From positions 6,369 through 48,705 of the forward strand of contig JACOEJ010000018.1 in the NCBI GenBank assembly GCA_024998645.1: 42,337 nucleotides of DNA, in the 5' to 3' direction. The DNA is from Nitrospira sp. Its GTDB lineage: Bacteria > Nitrospirota > Nitrospiria > Nitrospirales > Nitrospiraceae. This document shows positions 16,103 through 24,480 of the stretch, piece by piece; the first letter of the stretch is position 1, and the number at the start of each line of letters is the position of its first letter. A program made the translations under genes and the position numbers. The notes beneath the pieces are model-generated. The model had not been told where the DNA came from and made no database searches. It saw only the letters and a list, made by a program, of their open reading frames with translations.

Positions 16103-16139
16103 TTGTTGATTAAATGTGAAAATATTTAACAATTGTCAA
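16103..16139 (-). promoter_or_regulatory. Possible promoter or operator in AT-rich gap before the fibronectin-type gene
   Basis: The gap 15994-16252 contains about 100 bp of unusually AT-rich DNA. On the minus strand a perfect TTGACA (16134-16139) is followed after 17 bp by CATTTA (16111-16116), a weak -10. Overlapping it is an imperfect dyad, TTGTTGATTAAAT facing TATTTAACAA (16103-16132), which could be a regulator site. The leader to the GTG at 15993 would be about 110 bases. The -10 match is poor, so this is tentative. Confidence 0.35.
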
Positions 16140-16252
16140 TGAATACGTAAGCCGTGGAAGGCAAGACTGGCTCCGCCTGAACGAAATGGTACGGCGGTAC
16201 GAAGCTACCTACGTGGCAATTTGTTTGGTCGTAACCATGAAGCCGGGATTGA

Positions 16253-16705
16253 TTACAGGCTCGGCAGCAGGATGGCGACGAGGACGATACCGGTAAGAAG
16301 AGTGAGAACTGCCATGTATTGCAGCAGGCTTCTATCGCGAGTCCATTCATTCTGCCAGTCATCAGGGTAGAGAGCGTGACCGTCATGGACTTCTCCGAAT
16401 AGGCCCAGGACCTGCTCAATCTTGATGAGTTGCTGTTTGGCCTGTTGATGGCGGTTGTGCTGCTGCCAGATGATCCCCATATAGGTGATAGCCAACAAGA
16501 GCGTCGCACAAGCCAGGAGCAGGCGAGATGTTGCTGAGAGCGAGTGTGCTGCGGGTACCAGGAGAACGATGCTCAGTATGGCGACAAGCGATCCTGCTCC
16601 AATTGCAGTCCAGCGCATCATCTGGTCGCGCCGCCGATAGACCTCTTCCTTAAAAATCGGATAGAGCCGCAAAACTGTTTCATGTCGCTCATCTTCTAGA
16701 ATCAT
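16253..16705 (-). CDS. Small membrane protein of unknown function
   Basis: The 150-residue protein has a charged N-terminus (about 1-30) and two hydrophobic segments forming a pair at about 33-52 and 58-78. A soluble Gln/His-rich stretch (about 80-125) follows, and a third segment closes the C-terminus at about 128-148. I do not recognise the family. I chose the ATG at 16705, one base after the stop of the upstream hydrolase gene; a TTG at 16732 would overlap that gene. The spacing implies co-transcription with the hydrolase, and it is the last gene of the long minus-strand run that ends here. Confidence 0.65.
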   Translation of the reverse strand: MILEDERHETVLRLYPIFKEEVYRRRDQMMRWTAIGAGSLVAILSIVLLVPAAHSLSATSRLLLACATLLLAITYMGIIWQQHNRHQQAKQQLIKIEQVLGLFGEVHDGHALYPDDWQNEWTRDRSLLQYMAVLTLLTGIVLVAILLPSL

Positions 16706-16706
16706 G

Positions 16707-17465
16707 TCAGTGTGCCGAGAGCCAATCCGCAATAAGAGTCGTCATCCGGTTAAAATCCGCACTCTTTGTGAACTGGTGGTCGGCGCCTGGAAGGAGCTCC
16801 ATGCGGTTGGGGCAGGTCAGTGCGGCGGCCAGCTGTTGACTCTGGTGTAAAGGGACGCATTCGTCCTGATCTCCTTGGACTATCAGGGTCGGCGCAGTGA
16901 TCGTCTTTGCAGGCTCGTAGGCAATCCGGCGAAGACAGTCTTCATAAAATGCGTAGCGGAGCCTGATACGTTCAGCCCCACCCATGATATTGGGGATGGT
17001 GTCGGTTGATTGCCAGGCCGCCATCTCAGCGTCTCCAAGCGTCAGTCTCAGTTCCTCGGCAAAATCGACGACGGGACATTTTAAGGCCAGGCACGCCAGA
17101 TCGTGACGCTGCGCCGCCGTTAAAGTGGCGACCAGTCCTCCAAAGCTGGACCCCATCAGCCCCAGCCGTCTGAAGCCTTTTTGCCGGACGAGATCCAGGG
17201 CTGCATGTGCTTGCGCCACAGCGGTCGTTGTGGTGAGTGCCTCAAAGGGTCCTTCGCTGTCTCCCTGCCCGAAAAAATCAAAGGCGAAGGTAGCTATTCC
17301 CTGAGCGTTGAGGAGGCGAGTCAGCGCTTTATTGGTGGTGCTGCGCTTTCCGGAGAGAAAGCCATGGCACAGGATGGCGATTCGATCTGTCTCACTGGCG
17401 GGAGTGGACAGGGTTGCGGCTACACGATGGCCCTGAGGGTCGGAAAACGAAAGATCCTGTTCCAT
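16707..17465 (-). CDS. Alpha/beta hydrolase (serine hydrolase)
   Basis: This 252-residue cytoplasmic protein has a full alpha/beta-hydrolase triad: nucleophile S107 in GSSFGG, acid D201 in VQGDQDECVP, and H230 in GADHQF. The oxyanion region ILCHGFLSGK and the FDFFGQGDSEG loop are also typical. The closest family by shape is the feruloyl-esterase-like or peptidase-S9-like dienelactone group that acts on small esters or peptides; the substrate is unknown. The start is an ATG at 17465. It lies 53 bp after the oxidase-like membrane protein gene and 1 bp before the next gene. Confidence 0.85.
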   Translation of the reverse strand: MEQDLSFSDPQGHRVAATLSTPASETDRIAILCHGFLSGKRSTTNKALTRLLNAQGIATFAFDFFGQGDSEGPFEALTTTTAVAQAHAALDLVRQKGFRRLGLMGSSFGGLVATLTAAQRHDLACLALKCPVVDFAEELRLTLGDAEMAAWQSTDTIPNIMGGAERIRLRYAFYEDCLRRIAYEPAKTITAPTLIVQGDQDECVPLHQSQQLAAALTCPNRMELLPGADHQFTKSADFNRMTTLIADWLSAH

Positions 17466-17518
17466 GACGGACGATTCTCGCAGAGTCGGGTATTCGATTC
17501 AGTGATAGGCCATTAGGT

Positions 17519-18811
17519 TTAGGAGCCTAGAGTTTGTTCCGGCTCGGTCCAGAGAGCGGTGACCAGTTTGACGGAGAAGACGGTCAGTCCGGTCAGCAAC
17601 AGTCCACACGAAGCCCACATGGTGCCTTGGATGTAGGGCGATGAAAGGGGCACATTCCAGGTGAGCGATGCGAGCAGGGCCAATCCCATCGTGCCCATGC
17701 TGAGGCTCGCCACTTGTATGGTTCTCCACCGATTGATGACGTTGGTCAGGTATTCGAGATATGGGCCTCGTTTCTTCGGGCTCGGCACACGGCGCACGGC
17801 CAGCGTCACCGGAACGAGGTGGGAGAGAGCTCCCACGATCGTTTGCAGAATAAATCCGATCAGCGCCATGTGCGTGTACGCCACTAAGTGCAGCGATCCA
17901 AAGGGCATGATGGGAGTGGCTGCGATGTTGTTGGTTGCCACGAGCACGCCGAGCACCAGCGTGAGCACCAGGAAAAACGTGGCGACCAGGAGGTGATCCG
18001 ATGCGGCACTTCCTTGATGGTTCGACCGTAACCAGGTGGTGAAGAGATTGGAGGCATAGAGTAGCGCACTGAGGACCAGTACGCCTCCTCCGGCCATCTC
18101 GATCATCACCGAGGAATTCATGAATCCCGTGATCAGCACCGCCAACCCCAGCGGGAACAGCCACATGACGATCCGGGCGAGCCGGGGACTGGAAAGCGGC
18201 GCGTTCAAGACCGTCGGCAGCAGATTATGCATCGTGCCGACGATCGCCAGGGTGATAAATCCAAGAATGTTGAGGTGGATGTGGGCGAGCCGAATATAGC
18301 CGAACGATTGTTGTGCCCATGCGAAGGCCATGATTTCCCCGCAGGCCAATCCGCCGAAGAGCGCCAGCACCGCCAGTGCGTAATACCAGAGGTTCAGCGG
18401 AGGGGTATTGAGGCTCTGCCTGGCTTGCAGCCAGGTATCGCGTGCAATCCAGAGAAATGACGCGATGACGAAGAACCCGCTGATGCCGATCACCGTGTAG
18501 TTGTGAAGTCCGAATCCCACAACCATTCCCAGCGCGCTACCGTTGATTGTGACAAACAGGAGCGGGTGCGACTCGCGTTGTGTTCGGCCGGTCAGGAGGA
18601 GCGGAGAGATGAAGATCAGCAACGCGCCCAGAATCATTTGCGCCACTCCCCCCACGAGGGCCGCATGCACATGGGCATGGCGTATCCAATGAGGGAGCGG
18701 CGTTCCTCGAACCAGGCCGACCAGGATGGCGAGCCCGACGAGCGACGCCAGCACCAGCCACGAGAATCCGGTCAGAAGGAAAGTGAGCGGCCGTCCAGGC
18801 AGTCGTGACAT
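17519..18811 (-). CDS. Histidine-rich polytopic membrane protein, haem-copper oxidase subunit I-like
   Basis: The 430-residue protein has about 11-12 hydrophobic segments with histidines placed as in haem-binding membrane proteins: H45, H47, H49 (HAHVHAALVGG), H177/H179/H195 (LAHIHLNILGF...TMHNLLP), and H308/H314/H331 (LVAYTHMALIGF...LSHLVPVTL). The three His-bearing segments resemble one another. Proteins of this kind are usually annotated as cytochrome-oxidase-subunit-I-like or NO-reductase-like without proven activity. I see no full set of catalytic ligands that would make it a genuine oxidase. It lies 9 bp after thiD in the same direction. A haem or metal role is inferred from histidine placement. 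Confidence 0.65.
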   Translation of the reverse strand: MSRLPGRPLTFLLTGFSWLVLASLVGLAILVGLVRGTPLPHWIRHAHVHAALVGGVAQMILGALLIFISPLLLTGRTQRESHPLLFVTINGSALGMVVGFGLHNYTVIGISGFFVIASFLWIARDTWLQARQSLNTPPLNLWYYALAVLALFGGLACGEIMAFAWAQQSFGYIRLAHIHLNILGFITLAIVGTMHNLLPTVLNAPLSSPRLARIVMWLFPLGLAVLITGFMNSSVMIEMAGGGVLVLSALLYASNLFTTWLRSNHQGSAASDHLLVATFFLVLTLVLGVLVATNNIAATPIMPFGSLHLVAYTHMALIGFILQTIVGALSHLVPVTLAVRRVPSPKKRGPYLEYLTNVINRWRTIQVASLSMGTMGLALLASLTWNVPLSSPYIQGTMWASCGLLLTGLTVFSVKLVTALWTEPEQTLGS

Positions 18812-18820
18812 CGTCGTTCC

Positions 18821-19624
18821 CTAGGTTTCGAGAAAATAGAAGTGATTGGTCGGGCCGGTGCCGTGTCCAATGGCAAGACTATGACGGATCGTCTCAGTGA
18901 GATAGGTCTTTGCAGCTTGCACTGCGTCCGTCATCGCTTTGCCGCGCGCCAGTTGGGCTGCGAGCGCCGAGGCGAAGGTGCAGCCTGTACCGTGTGTATG
19001 GGGCGTGTCGATGAACTCACCTTTATAGATATTAAAGAACCGACCGTCATAGAGGAGATCGGTGGCGCGCTCAGTAAGCAGATGGCCGCCCTTGATCAGT
19101 ACGTATTGGGAGCCGAAGCCGTGAATGATCTTTGCCGCACGGCGCGCATCAGCCAGGTTGCTGATGGCGATGCCGGACAACTGTTGTGCCTCATGGATGT
19201 TGGGGGTCACGACGAGCGCGAGCGGAAAGAGCAGCTTCTTGAGGGCGTCGATTGCATCCGGCTTAAGGAGCGCGCGGCCGGATTTGGAGACCATCACCGG
19301 GTCAACGACCAGATTCGTCACTTTTTGTATGGCGAGCATCTTCGCCACGAGCTCGACGATCGCTGTGGAGGAGAGCATGCCGGTTTTGACGGCTGAGACC
19401 TCGAAGTCGTCGAAGACGGCGTCGAGCTGTGAGGCAATGATGGAGGTCGGCAGCTCGAACACATCGGTCACGTCTTCCGTGTTTTGTGCTGTGACGGCGG
19501 TAATTACCGACATCGCGAAGACGCCGTTGGCCGACATGGATTTGAGGTCCGCCTGAATCCCGGCGCCTCCGCCCGAGTCGGAGCCGGCGATCGTGAGAAC
19601 TTGCTTTAAGGTATGTGCAGCCAT
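18821..19624 (-). CDS. thiD: Hydroxymethylpyrimidine/phosphomethylpyrimidine kinase
   Basis: ThiD phosphorylates 4-amino-5-hydroxymethyl-2-methylpyrimidine (HMP) twice to give HMP-PP for thiamin synthesis. The 267-residue protein has the usual N-terminus TIAGSDSGGGAGIQADLK, the NGVFAMSVITAVTAQNT block, VVDPVMVSKSG, TPNIHEAQ, and the C-terminal anion-hole motif GTGCTFASALAA. The length is standard. It is 15 bp downstream of the FlgO-like gene and two genes from tenA, so the two thiamin genes probably share a transcript and serve pyrimidine salvage. Confidence 0.95.
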   Translation of the reverse strand: MAAHTLKQVLTIAGSDSGGGAGIQADLKSMSANGVFAMSVITAVTAQNTEDVTDVFELPTSIIASQLDAVFDDFEVSAVKTGMLSSTAIVELVAKMLAIQKVTNLVVDPVMVSKSGRALLKPDAIDALKKLLFPLALVVTPNIHEAQQLSGIAISNLADARRAAKIIHGFGSQYVLIKGGHLLTERATDLLYDGRFFNIYKGEFIDTPHTHGTGCTFASALAAQLARGKAMTDAVQAAKTYLTETIRHSLAIGHGTGPTNHFYFLET

Positions 19625-19639
19625 GATGGTTCCGATTGG

Positions 19640-20605
19640 TTAGGGAGTTGCTGGGGATGGGAGTGCAGGCGATGTCTCAATTGTCAGGTTTTCGATCGCA
19701 AAGGTGGCATCACGGCGCGGCGATTTTTCATGAAAGGAGAAGGTGAATTGCGAAACGGCTGCGGCGTCGGCCGGCGCGGTAAACGTCAGCACCGTTCGAT
19801 CCTTTTCCCGCGGCGAGAGTTCCACCCCTCTGGTACAGAGCCCGTCGCGATTGCCTTCGACGCTTTGTGCCCACTGCCCACCCTGGTCGTCCTTCAAGAC
19901 GGTATTTTGCAGGAGGCAGAGCAGTTTTACATCGCGTGGAGACCGGTTTTCAATTGTCAGATCCATCCGGATCTGATTGTCCTGTCGTTTCAGTGTTCGC
20001 ACGACCAGTTCATAAAAATCGTTTCGATGGAAGCCCAATCCTTCTGGGGTAGTCGGCCCTTTCGGAGGTTCTACTTTGACAGCCGGGGGCTTATTGAATT
20101 CTTTGACCAGTTCGCCCAGCGGTCCGACTTTCGGGATCATGCCCCGAGCCGCTCCGATTGCCTGGGCATTCGACGGGTTGATGAGTTTCACGGTGACCAG
20201 GATTCCCTCTGGGGCGTCGAGATAGGACCCCATGACAAAGACGTCAGTGCGGATGGCCTTCGCCGCTCCCTTCAGGGCCTTGGGGGAAGCCGCATCGATC
20301 TGGGTGATGTGTCGCTTTGTGAGTGTGGAGCTGACGAGCTTGCGTTCCACGACTTTCAACTCGCCTGCGACCAATAGTTGTGTGCCGAGTTCCTCCGCCA
20401 AGAACTGTCCGATCGGCGTGACGACGCCCTTGGCATCCGTGAAGTCGATAATGGCCAGGCGTTCTTTCTTGGCTTTCAAAGACTCGGCAATGACCCCTTC
20501 AGCCAAAGTCTTGAGGCTCTCTTCATAGTTTCCGGCCGCGAAAACGTGGCCGGAAAACAGCATACTGCAGAGGAGACCTGATGTGGCGAGAAGCTGTCTG
20601 ATCAT
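19640..20605 (-). CDS. Exported FlgO-like / CsgG-like protein
   Basis: This 321-residue protein has a signal peptide (1-23, cleavage after GHVFA). Residues about 30-170 resemble the FlgO/CsgG nucleotide-binding-like fold: LAEGVIAESLKAKKERLAII, an IGQFLAEELGTQLL helix, and KVVERKLVSSTL. The C-terminal half (about 190-310) is beta-rich with TIENRSPRDVKLLCLLQNT and reads like an immunoglobulin-type domain. FlgO is an outer-membrane flagellar lipoprotein, but there is no lipobox here and no flagellar gene nearby, so a general envelope role is more likely. The ATG at 20605 sits directly before the signal peptide; a longer frame to 20731 would run into tenA and was rejected. Confidence 0.7.
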   Translation of the reverse strand: MIRQLLATSGLLCSMLFSGHVFAAGNYEESLKTLAEGVIAESLKAKKERLAIIDFTDAKGVVTPIGQFLAEELGTQLLVAGELKVVERKLVSSTLTKRHITQIDAASPKALKGAAKAIRTDVFVMGSYLDAPEGILVTVKLINPSNAQAIGAARGMIPKVGPLGELVKEFNKPPAVKVEPPKGPTTPEGLGFHRNDFYELVVRTLKRQDNQIRMDLTIENRSPRDVKLLCLLQNTVLKDDQGGQWAQSVEGNRDGLCTRGVELSPREKDRTVLTFTAPADAAAVSQFTFSFHEKSPRRDATFAIENLTIETSPALPSPATP

Positions 20606-20682
20606 ACGAGTGGGGCCATTATACTCAGGTTCGATTGGGTGTCCAGAGCACAGTTGCTGATCACGAAAGCCTGTGGCCGGTT

Positions 20683-21351
20683 CTATACCGGCCACTGTTC
20701 TTCGTTCCAGGCCATCTCCCAGAACATCCATTCGTAACGGGAGCTGATGGTGAAGGCTTCTTCCATCCGGCGTTTTTCTTCAATCCCTGCGGTCTTGGCC
20801 CACTGATCGACTTTCTTTCTCATCCAGCGCTGGACTTCGGCGAATTCCGGCGAGGCATAGAGCATGAGCCAGTTTCGATAGGGGTGATTCTTTTTAGGCG
20901 GGCCGTGTTTCAAGAGATGTTGGCCGACGACGCAGTAAATCCAGGCGCAGGGAAGGGCGACGACGGTAATCTCCGCGGCTGATCCGCTCTGGGCCACGTT
21001 CAGCATGTGGCGGGTATAGGCATAGTTGGTCGGGGCCATGGGCACAGAGGTCATTTGCCTGGCGCTCATCTTCCACTGGGTGCCGTAGCTTTCGTGGAGG
21101 CTGCGCTCGACGACAATGGTGTCTTCGGCCAGCTTGGCAAAGCGGAGCGCGCTTTCCGAATCCGGAGCCTTCACCGCCCCTGCGGCGAACACCCGTGAGA
21201 GGTCGCCGAGAAATCTGGCATCCTGCAGAATGTAATATTTGAATTTCCGTTCCGGCAGTGTCCCGTTGCCCAGGGCGACGACGAAGGGATGAGTCAGCTG
21301 GCTGTTCCAGATGGGGGCGGTCAGGGAGCGAAGATGATTTGAGAACGACAT
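20683..21351 (-). CDS. tenA: TenA/thiaminase II family aminopyrimidine aminohydrolase
   Basis: TenA hydrolyses aminopyrimidine breakdown products of thiamin to HMP, which ThiD then phosphorylates. The 222-residue protein has the key residues: D44 (ILQDARFL), catalytic C135 (ALPCAWIY), and E212 (MFWEMAW). The length fits the family. ATG 21351 follows an AGGAGC ribosome-binding site. It lies 29 bp downstream of sthA and 77 bp upstream of the FlgO-like gene. The C135 version is the active TenA_C type, so catalysis is expected. Confidence 0.92.
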   Translation of the reverse strand: MSFSNHLRSLTAPIWNSQLTHPFVVALGNGTLPERKFKYYILQDARFLGDLSRVFAAGAVKAPDSESALRFAKLAEDTIVVERSLHESYGTQWKMSARQMTSVPMAPTNYAYTRHMLNVAQSGSAAEITVVALPCAWIYCVVGQHLLKHGPPKKNHPYRNWLMLYASPEFAEVQRWMRKKVDQWAKTAGIEEKRRMEEAFTISSRYEWMFWEMAWNEEQWPV

Positions 21352-21380
21352 AGGGGCTCCTGATTCAAGGTGCTGAACAA

Positions 21381-22784
21381 TTATGGGGCCGGCGGCCAGG
21401 GACGCGGCAACCGGTTGATGCCGTCTAAGGCGGCGACTTTATAACATTCGGCCAGGGTCGGGTAGTTGAAGACGGTGTCGATGAAGTAGTCGATCTTTCC
21501 ACGGTAGGCCATGACCGCTTGCCCCACGTGGATCAATTCGGTCGCGCCTTCCCCGATGATGTGGACCCCGAGGAGTTCCCTGGTTTGCCGATGGAAGAGC
21601 AGTTTCAGCATGCCGGTCTCATCGCCGATAATTTGACCGCGAGCAATCTCCCGATATCGCGCGATGCCTACTCCAAATGGGATATCGGCTTTGGCGAGAT
21701 CCTGCTCGATGCGACCCACCATGGAAATTTCCGGGATCGAATAGATGCCGTAGGGCAGCAGGGCGGTATCGGTGCGATCCGGCTGACCGAATGCATGGCA
21801 GGCGGCATGACGTCCCTGCTGCATCGAGGTGGATGCGAGCGCAGGAAAACCGATGACGTCGCCGGCCGCGTAGATGTGCGGGACTGCGGTTTGAAAATGT
21901 TCATTGACGGTCAGCCGGCCCCGGCTGTCGGGGGTGAGCCCGACCTGTTCAAGATTCAACCCCCGGCTCGCTCCGATTCGTCCGATCGCATACATCAACG
22001 TGCTTGTGGCAATGGGCTTGGCGTTTTGCAGGGTCACGGTAATCTGTCCGCTCGGTTCTTTCTGAATGCTGACGACTTCTTCCTCGTGGTACAGGGTCAC
22101 GCCGATCTCTTTCATTTGTCGCTGGAGGGCGTCGATGATTTCGGTGTCCACGAATTCCAACAGGCGTGGTCGTTTATCGATCAGAATGACCGGCACACCC
22201 ATTGTCGCAAGGATGGACGCGTATTCCGTCCCGATCACGCCACCCCCGACGATCACGATGGACTGCGGAATGCACTTCAGGCCGAGGAGCCCATCGGTGT
22301 CGATGATGGATTGATCGTCGAAAGGGATCTCGGGCGGCCTGGCCGGCTCGGTCCCGACGGCGATGACGATGAAGTGGGCGGTATGTTCGACGGTCCCGGA
22401 GGCCTGTTGCACCAGCAGCCGGTGTTGGTCCACGAAGCTGGCGGTGCCGTAGATCATGTCGACGGAGTTGCGCCGCATCTGATCCTGGACGATTCGGATT
22501 TCGTTCGTAATGACGTGCGTGGCCCGGAAGATGAGGTCTTCGATGGTGATCGTGTCTTTGACGCGATACCCCGCCCCGTAGAGATGGCGTTGCCGAAATC
22601 CGGACAGATAGAGAACGGCCTCGCGGAGCGATTTGCTGGGGATCGTGCCGGTGTTGATGCAGACGCCGCCGACGACGGCTTTGCGCTCGATGATGCCGAC
22701 CTTCTTGCCGAGCTTGGCCGCCTGCACGGCGGCTTTTTGCCCGGCGGGGCCGGTGCCGATCACCAGGAGGTCGTAGTTGGCCAT
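21381..22784 (-). CDS. sthA: Soluble pyridine nucleotide transhydrogenase (SthA type)
   Basis: SthA moves hydride between NADPH and NAD+ and balances the two pools. The 467-residue flavoprotein has the FAD loop IGTGPAGQKAA (about 9-19), a second NAD(P) loop IVGGGVIGTEYASILATMG, and the C-terminal dimerisation domain. In related disulfide reductases the active site is CxxxxC. Here it reads GVCINTGTIPSK, with C42 kept and T47 replacing the second cysteine, which is the hallmark of transhydrogenase rather than lipoamide dehydrogenase. ATG 22784 is one base after the stop of the Tpx-like gene, so the two are probably translated from one message, linking redox balance and peroxide handling. Confidence 0.92.
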   Translation of the reverse strand: MANYDLLVIGTGPAGQKAAVQAAKLGKKVGIIERKAVVGGVCINTGTIPSKSLREAVLYLSGFRQRHLYGAGYRVKDTITIEDLIFRATHVITNEIRIVQDQMRRNSVDMIYGTASFVDQHRLLVQQASGTVEHTAHFIVIAVGTEPARPPEIPFDDQSIIDTDGLLGLKCIPQSIVIVGGGVIGTEYASILATMGVPVILIDKRPRLLEFVDTEIIDALQRQMKEIGVTLYHEEEVVSIQKEPSGQITVTLQNAKPIATSTLMYAIGRIGASRGLNLEQVGLTPDSRGRLTVNEHFQTAVPHIYAAGDVIGFPALASTSMQQGRHAACHAFGQPDRTDTALLPYGIYSIPEISMVGRIEQDLAKADIPFGVGIARYREIARGQIIGDETGMLKLLFHRQTRELLGVHIIGEGATELIHVGQAVMAYRGKIDYFIDTVFNYPTLAECYKVAALDGINRLPRPWPPAP

Positions 22785-22785
22785 C

Positions 22786-23454
22786 TTAGCTGGTGGTCAC
22801 CAGAGAGCGGGCGAACTTGAAGGCTTCGTCGAGATCGGGGAGTTGGGCGAGTTCCGGTGTGATTTGGAGATAGCGGATCACATTCTGTGCATCAACGACC
22901 ATGACGGCTCTGGCCAGGAAATGCGGATCGCGCAGAAAGAGGCCATGGGTCTTCCCGAAATCGGCGCCGCGATAATCAGAGAGAAACGTGACGTTGCGAA
23001 TCTTGGCCTCCTCCGCAAAACGCTTCTGGGCGAACGGGGTGTCGATGCTCACGGTGATGAGCTCGACCATCTTATCCAGGCCGTGATTCTTTTCGCTGAG
23101 CTGATGAGTTTGCTGCTCGCAGACCTTGGTGTCGATCGAGGGGACGACACTGATGATCCGGACTTTCCCCGATCCGGCGGTGTGGGCGATGTTGACCAAG
23201 GCGAGATCCTGATCGGTCAGTTTCACCTCGCGCAGATGATCCCCGACTTTAACGCCGGTGCCGGATAGCATTAGGGGGCTGCCTTTGAAGAGGACAGAGT
23301 GGCCCTCGCCGGCGACGATACTGCCGTCGGCTACGGGCAGATTCTTGTAGAGGAACCCTGAGTCCAGGAGCCGACCGGAGCTTCCGCAGCCGGTGAGTCC
23401 GTTGGTGAGGAGCAAGCTGACCATGAGAACCTGAAGGCCGCGTTTTGTCATCAT
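22786..23454 (-). CDS. Tpx-like thiol peroxidase lipoprotein lacking the resolving cysteine
   Basis: The 222-residue protein is a peroxiredoxin of the thiol peroxidase (Tpx) family with an unusual lipoprotein signal: hydrophobic 8-19 and lipobox LTGC (lipidated C23). The core has GTGVKVGDHLREVKLTDQDL and VPSIDTKVCEQQT with peroxidatic C112. Classical Tpx has a resolving cysteine in a PFAQxRFC motif; here it reads PFAQKRFAEEA (A147), so the enzyme would need another thiol partner. Lipid anchoring would place it in the periplasm or on a membrane, whereas Tpx is normally soluble. ATG at 23454 or 23451 are both possible, with GGAG upstream. It precedes sthA by 1 bp. Confidence 0.85.
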   Translation of the reverse strand: MMTKRGLQVLMVSLLLTNGLTGCGSSGRLLDSGFLYKNLPVADGSIVAGEGHSVLFKGSPLMLSGTGVKVGDHLREVKLTDQDLALVNIAHTAGSGKVRIISVVPSIDTKVCEQQTHQLSEKNHGLDKMVELITVSIDTPFAQKRFAEEAKIRNVTFLSDYRGADFGKTHGLFLRDPHFLARAVMVVDAQNVIRYLQITPELAQLPDLDEAFKFARSLVTTS

Positions 23455-23514
23455 GCACTCCGCAGTGGTGTGGGGGAGATCGTCTTGAAAGTATATCCTG
23501 CCGCTGCCGGCCGC

Positions 23515-24447
23515 TCAAGGCTGGAGAAATGACTGAAGTTGCGCGTTTACGAGTTCCGGCTGCTCCCACTGAGGAATATGACCGGCCCGTGGGATGGTGG
23601 CAAACGTCGACTTTGGAATGAGGTCGTGCAGCAGCTTGCCCGCCTTGAGGGGGAATACCCGGTCCTCCTCACCCCAGAGAATCAGGGTGGGATGGACAAT
23701 TGTGTTGATGCGCGGGGCATAGTGATTTTCCCATGCCGGCAGATTGTCCCCCACTGTCATAAGCGGCTTGATCAGGCCAGGCCGTTGGCGATTTCTGTTC
23801 GATCGCTCAAGAACTGCGGGCGTGAGCAGCGTGTGGTCATAGACGATCTCTTTGAGGATTTTGTCGATCATGAGTCTTCCGAACAGCCAGTTTCCGAACG
23901 AGACGAGCCAGGACGGTGTGCTGGTGGTGAGGGCGCGCTTGATCGAGGGATTGGACAAGTGTTCCATGACTTGTGGCGGGAGCCCGCTGATCAGCACAAG
24001 TTTCGACACCCGGTCCGGGTGATCCAGCGCCATGCCGATGGCGAGTCCTGCTCCCATGGAATTGCCCGCCAGTGAGGCCTGAGGAATTCGAAGGGCATCC
24101 AGGAATCCAACCAGAAAGTGCAGCATCTCTTCCGGTGTGTAGGCGATGTCCGGTTTGTCGGAGAGGCCTGATCCTGGAAGATCCGGCGTAATGACCCGGA
24201 AGTGTTGTGCGAGCGCGGCCTGTTGATGTTCCCACTGCCACATCGATCCGCCGAATCCGTGGATCAAGACCACCGTCGGGCCGGCTCCCCTGTCGAGGTA
24301 GGCGATGCGCTGGCCATTCACGGTGACGCTGTTGACGGGGAGGTGTTCGACGGCGTCGAACCAGAGCGGCAATGTATCGGGTGTGGTGCAGGATGCAGCG
24401 AGCATGCAGAAAATTCCACCGATGATGACTCGAAGGAAGGCCTGCAC
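23515..24447 (-). CDS. Alpha/beta hydrolase lipoprotein
   Basis: The 310-residue protein has a lipoprotein signal with lipobox LAASC (C20). It then has a full alpha/beta-hydrolase fold: oxyanion VLIHGFGGSMWQW (60-72), nucleophile S130 in AGNSMGAG, acid D262 in GEEDRVFP, and H290 in RAGHIPQWE. The family (haloalkane dehalogenase/epoxide hydrolase/esterase-like) is broad and the substrate is unknown; an envelope location suggests a lipid or ester. The start is a GTG at 24447 with a weak ribosome-binding site. It lies 33 bp after the carboxylase subunit gene. Confidence 0.85.
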   Translation of the reverse strand: MQAFLRVIIGGIFCMLAASCTTPDTLPLWFDAVEHLPVNSVTVNGQRIAYLDRGAGPTVVLIHGFGGSMWQWEHQQAALAQHFRVITPDLPGSGLSDKPDIAYTPEEMLHFLVGFLDALRIPQASLAGNSMGAGLAIGMALDHPDRVSKLVLISGLPPQVMEHLSNPSIKRALTTSTPSWLVSFGNWLFGRLMIDKILKEIVYDHTLLTPAVLERSNRNRQRPGLIKPLMTVGDNLPAWENHYAPRINTIVHPTLILWGEEDRVFPLKAGKLLHDLIPKSTFATIPRAGHIPQWEQPELVNAQLQSFLQP

Positions 24448-24480
24448 AGACGACCCCGGACGTGGGTGGCGCTGGTTGAT

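Noticed and set aside
20606..20731. Longer N-terminus for the FlgO-like protein
   Set aside because: The extension would read into the tail of tenA and hide the signal peptide that begins at 20605.
21519..22820. Long open frame of 433 codons opposite sthA
   Set aside because: It is the complement of a conserved, codon-biased gene; its translation has no recognised domain.
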